Numbered from the stretch's first letter, positions 22,606 to 34,087 are shown. The stretch is DNA of 64,000 nt from Alternaria dauci (GCF_042100115.1 NC_091272.1:248001-312000), one strand, 5' to 3'. Notes: generated by a model not told the origin, from the sequence alone. Numbers and translations are program-made.

Positions 22606-22834
22606 ATTAATTTTTGTTTTACCATCACTATCAAATGACGCTTTCTTTGGTAGAATGGAGGATATGATTTGTAACTGTACGGTTGAAATCGGATCGAGAG
22701 AAAAAAAAACCGCTGATATAGCGGGAACGCACCATGGGGTATCAAGAATAAATCAACCAAAATAAACGCCGGCTTCGTGTCTCTCATTCCCTTCCATATC
22801 CAAGCACATCCATCCCCAGGGGACCATTCTGACA

Positions 22835-25782
22835 CTATCGGACCTTCTCCCACGACCCATCAGGATGCATTTCCCATCCCGCGGCCACAAGAGCTCTCCC
22901 ATGTTTTTCGCCCGGATGCACAATATTCTCAAACCCGCGTCTAAGACCAGCTCCCGATCTATAATCCATTAGCCAAAAACACTCATCTCCATTACCTCCC
23001 CAAGAACCAAAAAAAGGAAAGGGGAGTGTATAAATAAAACATACCGTATCATTTGCAGCGCCATATTCCTCATCTTGTCTTTCAAGTTAACCTGCGTCCT
23101 ACCCTCCAGAATCCTCCCCCCTACTTCCTCGTCATACTGCAGTATCTTTGAATACTTGCCACCGTACTTGGCCATGTATTCAACCAGAGCCATTTCCTCG
23201 TCCTCGGACCATGCTCTGCGGGTGTGGCGCGCGTTGAGGCCGCTGCCCGGGGGCTGCATGGACTCGTAAACGCGGTTTTCTTTCGCGAGCTTGCGTTGGT
23301 CGGGCCATGTGGAGGATGGCGGGAGCTCTGATTCTGTCATGGAGGAATGGAAGGGCTCAGAGGCGGGTTCGTGTACGTGTGAGGGGCGGGTTGGTGGCTG
23401 TGTGGAATGGGGAGGGGGCTGGTGGCTCGGCGGTGCACCGGAAGAGGTAGGTTCTGGTGGGCCTTGTGTGCGCTGTTTTTTGGCCCAGGGCATCGCGCGA
23501 CGACGTCCTGGGGCATGGGTGCTGCGGTCTTCGGGTTCGAAAGCATCGGAGTCTGAATCGCTTATATTAAAGTAGCGACGTTTGCGTGAGGAAGGCTCTG
23601 CGGGTTGCTTTCCTTTGGCTGTATTCGACGGACCGGCCGATGATTGTATGTCGTCGAAGCCGTTGCCGAATTCGATGCGCTGTGCTGTTGTTTGGCGGTC
23701 GAATATCGATACTGGACGGTTCTCTTTCTGCGACTTTTGCAAATCCTTGAGAGCCTTGAGTAGAGATGCAGGACTCTGCGGTGGAGCTGAGGGTTGGGGT
23801 TCTTCGAACTCTTCTATCTGGTGTTCCTCGACGTCTTTCACCGTCGATTGACAATCAACCTGCTTTTCTTCCAAGTGCTTGTCGGGATGCTCTTCCTCGG
23901 GCTGTTTTTCTGGGCTCCCAACTAATGTTTCCCATTCCGTACCGTCCCCTTGTTCATTCCTCTCTGGCTGTTCATCCTGCACCTTCTCGAATGCTTCAGA
24001 GGTCTCTTCACGATCTTGCTCAGTATCGGTATCGGGTTCAGTCATGCTTCCATGGTCGTCTTGCCGTTCATCTTCCACTTCCGGCTCTCTGACTTGCACC
24101 CCTTGAACTGGCTGCTGGATGAGACCTTCTCTTTGATCATGCTCAGAAGCTGTAGGCTCCAGATACACGCCTGAATCGCCTTGTTTAGATTCCATTTTAT
24201 GAATATCGTTCATATCTACCGGGGCGGTTGGATTAAACTTGCGGCTGCTACGTCGTCGGCCGCGCCCTATCGAAGCTCGCTTCTTGTACAACGACTCTCG
24301 TCGATCTTTCACGACAACAGGCTGAGGGCCCTCCACGGCTTGCTTGACATTCCGCGCAATCGCTGTTGGTCCTCCAAGATCGTCGATGACAGCTTGGAGT
24401 TCCCTCCGACGGAGACGCACCCAGTCTAGAAGGCGAAGGATAGTTGGCTCCCAAGGGAAGGTTGACTTTAACTCATCCAGTTCAGCAATAGACGATCCCT
24501 CGCGGAAAAACTCATGGATCTCGTGCACCCGATCTTGAACCAGGTGGTCGAGCTCTTCGGGTAACGGTGAGTCGTCGCCTCCCAAGACTGGCAAGTTCCA
24601 CCCACGGATCGGCCAGTCACCATCGGATGACGAGGGAATAAAGAAAATCTCTTTTAGCGTTTCTACGATATCGAATTCAGGGCTTTCGACGGACTTTTGA
24701 AGCACAAGTATGACCAACTGCGTCCGTAATTCCAGTGCAAGATCGAATGTTTCCTGGTAGAGCGCACTTTCGCCTGCCGCTGTCGGCTGAAAACCATAGT
24801 CGAGGGTCTGCATGAATTGGGCGGGAAACGTGTTGTCCAGTTGTCGCAGCACATCCCAGATGTTCTTATCATCCCGGTTCGAATAGATCATCTGCTTGGC
24901 CAACACCAGTAGATTGGCGAGGTACAAAATCAAGTCCAGTCCGCTCTGTGATGCCGGCCCATCCTCATTCGTCTTGAAGAGAGCGCGATGAAGCGCTCTG
25001 ATGTGGATGTAATTTTGTTCTTCGCTCTTGAAGTGCTTCAGATGTACATTCAACTCATCGTTGAGGTCTAGATAATCTTCCGAATAAGCCGAGCCCGGTT
25101 TCTGCATCTCCCGTATGTTCTGCATATCGTCTTCCATGGTCCCATTGTCAGGCGCAACATGCTCCAAGAATTCTTCAGCAGAATCACACAGCTTGCGCAG
25201 ATGCTTCAGGATGAATCTTGGCTCCAGGAACTCGGCTTCGACCATGCTGAAAGAGGAAATCGCAGTGGTGCCGGACATTTGGGATGCAGCGCCAGGTGAT
25301 TGGAAGGATGCATGTTCGGGCTCGGTCTCGGTGCGCGTAGGTGTACCTGGGGCTTCTTTGTCTTGTTCGAGGTCAATCTGGGTATCCATTTCCTCAACGA
25401 CTGTGAGGTCTGGCGCGTGTGCACGAATTAGCCCGGGAATCTGTCTAGCCAGGAATGGGTCCTGCGCGAGCGGTGAAGTGAGCGCAAGTGACTACTAACC
25501 TCCCAGCAGCTCTTTTGCAGGTTTGCGCTTTGTCTTGCGCGCCTTTTGCGGCTCGTTTCCATCGTCATCATTGTCGTCATTTGTAGTCACGCTCGCTTGT
25601 CGCGCGCTTCGGCGGGCGGGTTTCTGGATGTCGATAAAGTCTTCGACTTCGCGACTCGCACTGCGCAGACTTCTCGCGCGCGCTGCGCGTCCCAATCGTT
25701 GTGGAGCGGTCGTCTTGGAAGGTGGTTGGGGGGTAGGTGACTTGCGCCGGCTTGCAGAGCGCACGCTCCTGCGGTCGTCCAT
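22835..25782 (-). CDS. TRF-like telomere-repeat binding protein (TRFH-like region plus C-terminal telobox Myb)
   Basis: Probable duplex telomere or TTAGGG-element binding protein related to Taz1/Tbf1/TRF. Three exons (25782-25500, 25409-23045, 22958-22835) encode 923 residues. Residues 1-100 are basic and Arg/Ser-rich. Residues about 150-360 are helical, with LEPRFILKHLRKLCDSAEEF, YIHIRALHRALFKTNEDG and LALELRTQLVILVLQKSVES, and fit a TRFH-type dimerisation domain. A long acidic disordered linker follows. The Myb domain (about 823-890) has RRAWSEDEEMALVEYMAKYG and a telobox-like third helix VNLKDKMRN, where the usual Trp is Met. The last intron falls right after that helix; exon 3 adds a conserved-looking tail (GFENIVHPGEKHGRALVAAG). 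The first intron acceptor was chosen because it alone keeps frame. Confidence 0.78.
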
Positions 25783-26468
25783 TCTCGTATTGTAGGACAC
25801 GTGGTTTCGACTGGTGTTACATGCGATGTGGTTTGCGTTGCGTGTTATGAGTCGTGTTGATGCGGTTTGCAGACTCAGCGTAGTCTTGACGGGCGGATGG
25901 AACTAAGTGGCTTGCACACGCGAGTGCCGCCGTTGTTTACGCCAATGCTCCGCAATAGTGGCTGACTAAGGATGCCGACTCGACGGGTGCTCACGTGATG
26001 CGCCCTGATCGCCTTAGCCGTTCGCGGCCTCTGGTGGGCCACAGCCTTCAGCACGGAGAAGGGGCCAGAGTGCATACGAGAGGTGAATACGAAGTGTTTG
26101 GGTTTGGAACGGAACCACGGCATTCGTAGCATGTTTCCGCACCTCTCCACAGGCTTACCAAAGGAGAGAGACCCCTTAACTAGCACTCGTTGAGGTTGCG
26201 CAGCCCAGAACATATTACGTGGGCTGTCTGCACGCACCCCTTGCGCGCATCTCATCGTCTTCAACTTGCTTTTGCGCTCAGACACTGGTGTGAACTCTAC
26301 ACCGTTCTGTTCAATAATTTGACAACACATATACATTCCCTTCACAACAACCTCTTCCATTCTCGTCACTCCCTGCGCCTTTTGGACTATTCTCGGGTGC
26401 TTCATATTCGCCGCTGACGATTCTCGACATCGCACCGCACCCCTGCTCACCTTTTGCTCACATTCACC
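25783..26468. other. Divergent promoter region
   Basis: Shared upstream sequence of the telobox protein (-) and the Gdt1-like gene (+). The minus-strand open frame 25875-26450 has no features of a real protein. Confidence 0.5.
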
Positions 26469-28124
26469 ATGAGGTTACGACAGCCACGGCCGCACACTTT
26501 GCTTCTCCTCCTACCCGCACTACGGGTTCTTGCCACATCTGTCGCAGTAGACACATCCGACGACAGGCTGTCCGCGCGGGCCGTCGTGCCTGCCTATACG
26601 CAAGCCACGTACTCGCCCGATGCCTCACTGGCCCCGACGGCTCCTGCGAAAGGCACCAAGGATGCACCATTCGACGGGCTCGATGGCAAGCCGCATGCGG
26701 GGCCATACGTGGACGATGACCCAAAATACAAAGGGAAGAAGGCTCCCAATGTCGTAGAGGATCTGGGAGCGGCAAAGAAGCCTGGCGCTTCTCCGGACAC
26801 TATTCTGGTAGACGATGTCAAGGATGGCGACAAAAGCGTCATGCAAGACCCGGCACGGAAACCGGCCACGGGCACCACTGGCACCGAGGGCGGAGTGTCC
26901 GCAAAGGACAAGGAGCGATTGGCACACGAGGAGAAGACGGGCGAGAAGAAGGAAATGGTTCCCGCGTCACCAAAGGAGGCACTTCCCCATCCTGCTGACC
27001 AGAAGCAATTGGGCGGAGACGCCGCAGACACTGCGAGCACTACCCGTGCGCTCGGTGCCGGCGGACTCGAGGTGAGTTGCAACACTTTTGTGCTGACGAT
27101 TCAGTACTAATCAGACTGCAGAAACCCACCGACCTCCCCGAGTCCATCCATGACAACCCCCTTCCTGTGCCAGGCTCCGTTTCTACCAAGGATCCCCTCG
27201 ACACCACTCCCCCCAAGACGCCCTCTTCTACACTTGACGATGTTGACGCCGGCGCCATACAACCTTTCCATTCCTTTATACTCGCTTTCACCATGATCAT
27301 CTTTTCCGAGATTGGCGACAAGACGTTCCTCGTTGCAGCCCTCATGGCTATGCGACACCCCCGACTCCTCGTCTTCTCTGCTGCCTTCTCCGCTCTCGTC
27401 GTCATGACCGTCCTCTCTGCCGTAATGGGCCACGCCGTCCCCGCATTCCTCTCGGAGCGCTTCACGCACTTTGCCGCCGCCGCTCTCTTCCTCGTATTCG
27501 GCGTCAAGCTCATAAGGGAGGGTCTTGCCATGAGCCCAGACGACGGTGTGGGCGAGGAAATGGCCGAGGTCGAGCAGGAACTCGAAGAGAAGGAACAGCT
27601 CGCCCGACACCAAAAGGGCCGGAAATCCTCCATTTCTCCCTACGCCCTAGAGTCTGGTCTTGGTGTGCGACGCTCACGATCCAACTCGCGACTCCCTGCC
27701 CCCGCACGTAGCCCTTCTACTTCGCCTGATCGGTCGCCGTCACCGCGCGGAGGCTCTTTGAGCGGTACTCTGGCCGCCGTGAACAACCTCTTCTCTCTCC
27801 TCCTTAGTCCCGCCTGGGTACAGACGTTTGTTATGACTTTCCTCGGAGAGTGGGGTGACCGCAGTCAGATTGCGACTGTTGCCATGGCTGCTGGTTCTGA
27901 CTACTGGTGGGTCACTGCCGGCGCTGTAGTTGGTCACGGGCTGTGTACTGCAGGTGCGGTCATTGGCGGCCGCGCTATTGCCGGAAAGATCAGTATGCGC
28001 AATGGTAAGAACATCCAGTCTACACGTGCTAATGCAACGCTAACTTTTCATAGTCACGCTTGGTGGTGCTATTGCCTTTCTCGTCTTCGGCATCATCTAC
28101 ACGTTTGAAGCCTTCTATTCTTAG
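26469..28124 (+). CDS. GDT1: Gdt1/TMEM165-like Golgi Mn2+/Ca2+:H+ transporter (UPF0016)
   Basis: Membrane transporter importing Mn2+ and Ca2+ into the Golgi lumen, needed for glycosylation and ion tolerance. Three exons (26469-27071, 27122-28004, 28054-28124) encode 518 residues. A cleavable-type signal sequence (LLLLLPALRVLATSVAV) is followed by a long luminal Pro/Lys/Asp-rich region to residue about 245. Two UPF0016 repeats follow, with the family motifs E264-I-G-D-K-T and E444-W-G-D-R-S. Each is flanked by three hydrophobic helices (FILAFTMIIF, LLVFSAAFSALVVMTVLSA, FAAAALFLVFGVKLI and WVQTFVMTFL, WWVTAGAVVGHGLCTAGAVI, GGAIAFLVFGIIYTF). A charged cytosolic loop links them. The luminal extension of about 220 residues is much longer than in yeast Gdt1 (280 residues in total). 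Confidence 0.95.
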
Positions 28125-28788
28125 GCATGACGCACACTCAGCATTGCACGGCGCGTTTGGTGGGCGGAAGTACAGATCCTGGGCGGTACTCAAGTCGAAC
28201 CACTTCTATTTCATTTCGGCTCCCTATGTAATTTTAATTGTACCTGCGAATCTACATGGCACGACTGATAACGGTCAACGGCGTTCTCTCGGCTGCAGAG
28301 CAGAGGACGAGGTACAATACATCTCTTACACACTGACTGGGAACTATGTTTGATCGCCTTTTGAGACGTTCTCAACTTGTTTCATGCCCAGCATATCTGA
28401 CAGAGTACAAGCTTTCGGGAGCGACACGAGTTCTGGGTCTGCCAAAGGTGTGGCTGTCAGGCGCCATGGTGTTGAAGATGACCTTGGCACTGATCCCTGC
28501 ATTCGCCGCGGAAGAGAGCCGTTGGCCCTTGCAGCTACCAGCACCAAGCTTCAAGGTCCGCGCTTTGAACAATACCTCCAGCTATTCTCAACTTCCATGC
28601 CGACCATAGCCACACACAAAGCCTAAGCCCTCGATCACGTACACAGCCCCCATTAGAATATTGCGCGCTCGCCTCAGCCTTTGGCATTTGTATTACAGCA
28701 CAGCCGAACTAGACATCTACTTTATCCGGCACCTGCACGATCACATTCGCGCATCGGAACGCAGCCCTCACTCCGAGAACCGCTGGTG
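28125..28788. other. Intergenic region
   Basis: 3' region of the Gdt1-like gene and promoter of the cyclin gene. Short open frames on both strands at 28344-28626 have no splice or family support. Confidence 0.5.
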
Positions 28789-29841
28789 ATGGTATCGACC
28801 ACAAGCAGCGCAATGCCGCCGCAGCGCGAGCCCCCGAGACCACCACCGCCGGCCGTCATCGAAGCTGAGATGCAATGGATTTTCACAGAGGAAGAATTAC
28901 TTTTGGCGCCTTCCATAATCGATGGCATGCCCGCTGAAGAGGAGCGCACACTGCGACGCAAGGGCGTTGGCTTCATATTACAAGTGGGCATGATGCTCAA
29001 GCTACCGCAGACTACTCTCAGTACGGCGGCAGTCTTTTTCAATCGCTATCTCATGCGAATGAGCTTGAAGCCACGGCCGGGGTACAAGCCGCTCCATCAC
29101 TATGTAAGCCGTCTTTGTAGATATGCGCGACTCGCACAAATCTAACTCCAACAGCAAATCGCCGCAACGGCGCTGTTCCTCGCAACCAAGGTCGAAGAAA
29201 ACTGCCGCAAAATGAAAGAACTCGTCGTCTCGTGCGTCCGAGTCGCGCTCAAAGACCCCAACAAGCTCGTCGACGAGCAGACAAAAGACTTTTGGAAATG
29301 GCGGGATACCATCCTATACAGCGAAGACGTCCTGCTCGAGGCTTTGTGTTTCGACCTCAACGTGGAATCACCATACAAGACCATGTACGACATGATGAAG
29401 TACTACGGCGTCGAGCACAACAAGAAACTGCGCAACTCGGCCTGGGCTTTCCTCTCCGACTCGACGTCCACACAGATGTGTCTCCTGTTCACATCGCGGG
29501 CCATTGCCGCAGCATCTTTGTATGCTGGCGCGCGCATGGCCGAGGTAGAGCTAGGCGACGATGACGGGAAGCCTTGGTGGGAAATACAACATGTCTCACT
29601 GCGCGACATTAGAAGGGCATGTAATCTCATGGCAGATCTGTATGAGAAGTCGCCGGACAAAGATGGTGAGCCGTCCATGTACGCGGGGCTTAGAACGCCA
29701 GAGGACGGCATCGATTTCGGCGACACACCGGACGGCATGGAAGGCGTACAATCGACTAGCCAAAGCCAGCCGCCTGCAAACGGCACGGGCGATGGTAATG
29801 CGACGGAAAGAGGCAGCGAAGAGGGCGAATTGGATGGCTAG
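28789..29841 (+). CDS. pch1: Pch1-like cyclin (cyclin T/K, partner of Cdk9 / P-TEFb)
   Basis: Transcription-elongation cyclin expected to activate a Cdk9-type kinase that phosphorylates RNA polymerase II CTD and Spt5. Two exons (28789-29103, 29155-29841) give 333 residues. The first cyclin box runs from WIFTEEELLLAPSIIDGMP through LPQTTLSTAAVFFNRYLMR to LEALCFDLNVESPY. It includes the strongly conserved blocks IAATALFLATKVEENCRK and VDEQTKDFWKWRDTILYSED. The second box includes FTSRAIAAASLYAGARMAEV. The C-terminal 60 residues are acidic and disordered. The block around VDEQTK-WRWRD identifies the T/K branch and resembles fission-yeast Pch1 more than C-type Ssn8. The start is the first in-frame ATG; an alternative at 28813 would shorten it by 8 residues. 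Confidence 0.87.
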
Positions 29842-30597
29842 GGGACTCTCGAGACGTTGTCGGCTGGTCTACCAGCGTATGATGCCGACCTCGAGGAAGC
29901 GGGTGGAACGAGCAAAATGGGCGCTCACGAATACCGAGAATTTGCGCGCACCCTCAAAGGGCGACAGCGGAAACAAGAGCGGCTCAGAATTTGGCGCCCT
30001 TACTTGCACGCTCACTACCAATGCCTGAGATTGATGATTTCGGATATGGTTTGCAATACTGCCTTTTTGGATGACTGAGTTAATGGAACAGGCGTTTGGC
30101 ATGGAGGATTGATGGATGGATGGAAAGATACCACTAACCCGCACTACACCACATTATTACTATGCGCGTAGTCATTTGAATGTTATTGATGATTGAACAC
30201 CTTGGTTGTGTCTTACCTGCATTCTGAGGTATGCGAACTTTTATGCTGTAATTACGAGTTGGAGAGTGAACGTGCGAGTTAAAGATAGCTCGACTGTCAT
30301 CTGCCGCTCCTGTAAGGATCGACATCCACGTGGGCGTATGGACCGTATATCTCGCATGAGCTCATGCATGACTCGAGGCTGTGAGCCGAGGCATCCTTGT
30401 GTAGCGCGTCGACGGCGACGTCAACACTCTGGCCGCCACTAAAGTGACTTTCTTCTCTCCTTTAGCCTTCACTGTAGACTATAACATACTCACAGGAAAC
30501 CAGATAGTAATCTCCAGTCGACATCATCCCAGTCACACAACCATCCCCGCCATCCTCCAACTCCATTCGTGCAACTTCCCCGCGGAGCACCGCAATC
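29842..30597. other. Intergenic region
   Basis: 3' region of the cyclin gene and promoter of the esterase gene. A short GGAT repeat lies near 30110-30122. No gene is seen. Confidence 0.5.
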
Positions 30598-32067
30598 ATG
30601 GACTCCTCGCCCTCCGCCCTAATCAAATTTTTCCTCCCCAAAACACCATTCTTGTTAAAAACTGCACTATGGCACTCGATATCCATGTCCCCAACCTCCT
30701 CGAAATGGGATCTACGCACGGAGCTCACAGTCAACATGCTTCGCGACATGATGGGCCCCAATTCAACACCAACGCCTATTTCGAAGCTCCAGCGTCTCAC
30801 ATGCAAGGACCCCGGTGTCAAAGGAAAAATCTGGGTCAGCAAAGTCAAACAGAACGTACCAGAAGAAGACGACATACGACAGCTAATGTTCAAAGCCATC
30901 GAAGACATGGGAACCGGGGACGAGAAATGGACGAAGCCTGACCAGCGGCCTCTGGAAGCAGAATGGAACGGCTACCGCGCCGCCGTCAAGGACGACGAAC
31001 CCGAGCCCCCGTCTATGAGCGACGCAGAAAAATACGAGAACCTGGTCAAAGAAACAAGCAGTAAAGTCACACTGCTCTACTTCCACGGCGGCGCCATGTA
31101 CCTCCTCGACCCAGCGACGTCGCGTGCTCTCACAGGCCGTCTCGCAAAAGAAACAGGCGGTCGTGTCTTCTCCGTGCGGTACCGGCTCTCACCCCAAGGC
31201 CCGTTTCCATCCGCGCTACTAGACTGTTTCACAGCCTATCTCACACTCCTCGCTCCACCACCAGGGTCTTTCCACGCACCTATTCCCGCCCGCGAAATCG
31301 TCTTTGGAGGCGACTCAGCAGGCGGGACATGTTGTACCGCGCTGCTGCAACTGCTCCTCCAAATCCACCGTAGCACGCCCGCGGGCCAAACGCCGAGCGT
31401 GCGCTTCCATGGTAAAGATGTCGAAATCCCGTTGCCGGCTGGTCTGGCGCTGTCGTCGCCGTGGATGGATATAACCCGCAGTCTACCCTCTGTCGAACAA
31501 GGAACAAAATACGATTACCTACCCACGCCTAGCGAGACGGATGCACGCGAGTTTCCAAACGACGACGGCGTGTGGCCTGCGGATCCGCCGCGCGCAGATC
31601 TGTATTGTGAGGGTAGTGCGTTGATGCATCCGCTCGTGAGTCCGCTGGCTGCAAAAGATTGGTCGCGTGCGCCGCCGCTGTTCTTTTCTGTCGGCGAGGA
31701 GATGTTGAGGGATGAAGGGGCGGTTGTGGCGCAGCGCTGTGCGAGGCAGGGTGTGAGGGTTGTGTGGAGGGATTTTGAGGCGATGCCGCATTGCTTTGGG
31801 ATGCTGGTTGAGAGTAATCCGGCGAGTGCTGTGCATTTTGAAGAGTATGGTGGGTTTTGTAGGGATGTCGTTGGGGGGAAGGAGGTGGAGAGTAGTGGGG
31901 TGTATATTAAGGCGAAGACTTGTGAGAGGAGTGGTATGGATGTTGAGAGTGGGTTGACTAAGATTACGGATGAGGAGGTGGAGGCGTACATGCACAAGGG
32001 GAAGAGCAGGATTGAGGCCAAGTTTAGGAGGGGACAGGATCCTGCTAGTGAGAGGCCGATGCTCTGA
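30598..32067 (+). CDS. Alpha/beta-hydrolase of the hormone-sensitive-lipase family (esterase)
   Basis: Single-exon gene, 489 residues. The oxyanion-hole motif is HGG (163-165, in LLYFHGGAMYLL). The nucleophile elbow is GDSAG, with Ser240. The catalytic acid is probably in FFSVGEEMLRDEG, and the catalytic His lies in AMPHCFGML. These identify the HSL branch, which acts on short-to-medium acyl esters; the exact substrate is unknown. The N-terminal 80 residues form a cap-like helical region. The C-terminal 70 residues after the His are charged and end in a basic helix. The length exceeds bacterial HSL esterases (about 310) and is common for fungal steroid- or triglyceride-type members. No signal peptide, so cytosolic or lipid-droplet location is likely. 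It lies upstream of the secreted-protein pair. Confidence 0.9.
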   Translation: MDSSPSALIKFFLPKTPFLLKTALWHSISMSPTSSKWDLRTELTVNMLRDMMGPNSTPTPISKLQRLTCKDPGVKGKIWVSKVKQNVPEEDDIRQLMFKAIEDMGTGDEKWTKPDQRPLEAEWNGYRAAVKDDEPEPPSMSDAEKYENLVKETSSKVTLLYFHGGAMYLLDPATSRALTGRLAKETGGRVFSVRYRLSPQGPFPSALLDCFTAYLTLLAPPPGSFHAPIPAREIVFGGDSAGGTCCTALLQLLLQIHRSTPAGQTPSVRFHGKDVEIPLPAGLALSSPWMDITRSLPSVEQGTKYDYLPTPSETDAREFPNDDGVWPADPPRADLYCEGSALMHPLVSPLAAKDWSRAPPLFFSVGEEMLRDEGAVVAQRCARQGVRVVWRDFEAMPHCFGMLVESNPASAVHFEEYGGFCRDVVGGKEVESSGVYIKAKTCERSGMDVESGLTKITDEEVEAYMHKGKSRIEAKFRRGQDPASERPML

Positions 32068-32603
32068 GTTGGGGATGTGGCTTTTTCGGTTTGGGTGGTA
32101 CGGAGGGTTTCTGATACCAGGGCGTTTTTTGCGAATAGACGTTTTTGTTGGTAATACACCAGCTTCGGATATTGTCATGACTACACCAGATTTAGTTTAG
32201 ATCCTATAGAATGTACTTTGCTGTCATATCCTTCGCTTGGTACTATCTTCATTGCTTGCCCACTGTGGTTCCAAGGTATGATTCGATCCACACAAATTCC
32301 CATGGTAGACCATTTTCTTCAACAAGCAGCATCTGACCAACCATACAGAAGCTCCAGAAATCAGCCTTTGTATATTCCTGACCAAGGTTTCTGTCCAAAC
32401 AGTTAAGTGGTATCTACTGGCATGAAAATTAAAAATTGTATAGTCAAGTATATAAAGGACGATTCAACATACACACCTTTCCACCTTCCCATACTCAAGA
32501 CACCATTCTTCTTTCCCACAACCAACACAACAGTTCTCCTTCTCAGAACCAAGACGCCAGTTCTCCTTCCCACCAACAACTCTTACATCCCTCATATAAA
32601 ACC
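32068..32603. other. Promoter region of the small secreted protein gene
   Basis: Contains the TATA-like element at 32449 and a pyrimidine/CA-rich leader with an imperfectly repeated CAGTTCTCCTTC motif (near 32530 and 32560). Such leaders are common in highly expressed fungal genes. No coding sequence is recognised before 32604. Confidence 0.55.
32449..32456 (+). promoter_or_regulatory. TATA box of the small secreted protein gene
   Basis: TATATAAA about 150 nt upstream of the ATG at 32604. A related GATATAAGGA lies upstream of the paralogous copy. Confidence 0.6.
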
Positions 32604-33173
32604 ATGATGAAGTTCCTCACCACCATGATCCTCATCTTCCTCCTCGTCGCCACAGCCATGGCAGGCGAGTGTATGAAACCGCCTTTTCATTGCAAGGGTA
32701 TGTCTCTTCTCAGCACCACCACCGTCCTCGTCCCTCTCTTCGCCGCTACAGCCTCGGCGACTGAGTGTAAAGTGCACGTTATCTGCACCCGCAGTACGCA
32801 TAGTCTCTTCCAGCGTCATCATTTTAATAACACATCTCCTCAGGCGTTGGCCAGTCCTGGCTATGGGCCAGTATACCCAACTTCGAGGACTTGGGCGACT
32901 CTTTCAGCAGAGTCAAGTGTGCTCAAGTAGACTGCAGTCGCACCTGTCGACGCAGTCTCGAAGCTTGTCGTGTTCTCTGCGGTGGGAATGAAGAGGTTAG
33001 TAACCCCCCCACCCCCGATGCTAGGAGAAGACATCTCTGTCAAAAGCTCAAGATTGCTGATGCCAGAAACAATGTAGCTGCCCCGCTGTGCCGTCGGTGT
33101 CTCTCCTCCTCCTCCTCCTGGTCACCATGGTATACCCCATACCATACCGGCCAACTACACCACCGCCAATTAG
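32604..33173 (+). CDS. Small secreted cysteine-rich protein with duplicated signal-peptide segment (effector candidate)
   Basis: Two in-frame tandem 96-nt units, starting with ATG at 32604 and at 32700, each encode a signal peptide followed by EC and one more Cys. About half of the first 23 residues are identical. Either unit is 94 nt to a phase-1 splice site: unit 1 ends at a GTATGT donor (32698) whose ATG is the start codon of unit 2; unit 2 ends at a GTACGC donor (32794). Downstream exons are 32844-32995 and 33078-33173. Products: 113 residues from either unit alone, or 145 if both are read through. The second intron of the short form would be 50 nt, the usual size; skipping unit 2 needs a 146-nt intron. 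The mature part has CAQVDCSRTCRRSLEACRVL plus two more cysteines and a Pro-rich tail. No known domain. Function unknown; secretion and disulfide bonding are inferred. Confidence 0.7.
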
Positions 33174-33486
33174 GCCTCCACCAGGAGACTGAAAAGCGGC
33201 TCTACAATCTTGTGGAACACGACCGCCCAGCTCAGCAGGAACAACATGCACTCACCCATACGGGTCGTCTGAACCTCACGCTTGCCAAACTCTCCCTCAC
33301 ACCCTCGTTATCCCCAAGTAGCACATTGTCAGCCTCAAGAAGCGGAAGTCGGAGAACATAGCACCTATCTATTACGTCCTTTGTCATCTCCAAGCTTCAC
33401 TGCGCCAGTGGTGTTGGCCACGTCACGCCTCTCTCAGATTGATCATCCTCGCGGCCGACACCTCTACGCTCGCCATTCTCCTACAC

Positions 33487-33690
33487 GCTCGCTAGCCTCA
33501 TTTGCGAGGACAAGAACGTCCCCTACGTCTATGCCCCCTCCAATTGGGTCCTGGAAATATCATCTTCGACGCTCGCTATCCTCTTCTACTTGACGGTTCT
33601 CTGCGAGGACAAGAAACGTGTTATACGTCTAGGTCTACTTCTGTGTTCTATCCAAGTTGGCTACAAAAATTGGGTCCGAGGAAATGTGTG
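33487..33690. repeat. Decayed tandem duplication
   Basis: GCTCGCTA, GCGAGGACAAGAACGT, ACGTCTA and AATTGGGTCC occur in the same order twice, first at 33487-33551 and then at 33571-33678, separated by insertions. The second GCGAGGACAAG element has one extra A. Confidence 0.6.
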
Positions 33691-34087
33691 TCTGTATGGA
33701 TCTTTAGGAAGAGCTCACATCTGAGCTAGAAATCTCGTGTTCTCTTAGAGTATCGCGTAGATGTTTGCAAATCATAGTTTTCTTTTGTGCGCACATTTAC
33801 CTCGACATGAGACCAACTTCAGGTAACCGTGAAACATAGTTGCAGCAGCTTTCTAGATATTTCCCTGAAGCACAAACGATGAGTTCACCTCGCTTCTTCC
33901 AAACGGGACTGTAATTATTGCTTCTCGCCGTTGTAATTCTGAAGTGTTACAAGTCTACACAGTCCCTTAGATGAAAACAGGGTTTCTAATACCTGTTATC
34001 TCATAGCTATACACAAGTTCTACATCCCGTACGTCGCCGTACAGGTCCCCGGACCAAATATTTCCAAACGTCGCCCCGAAAGAGCGA

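Noticed and set aside
27107..27613. 168-residue minus-strand frame
   Set aside because: Antisense shadow of the well-supported Gdt1-like gene.
31515..32178. Two long minus-strand frames
   Set aside because: Antisense to the HSL-family esterase, whose catalytic motifs support the plus strand.
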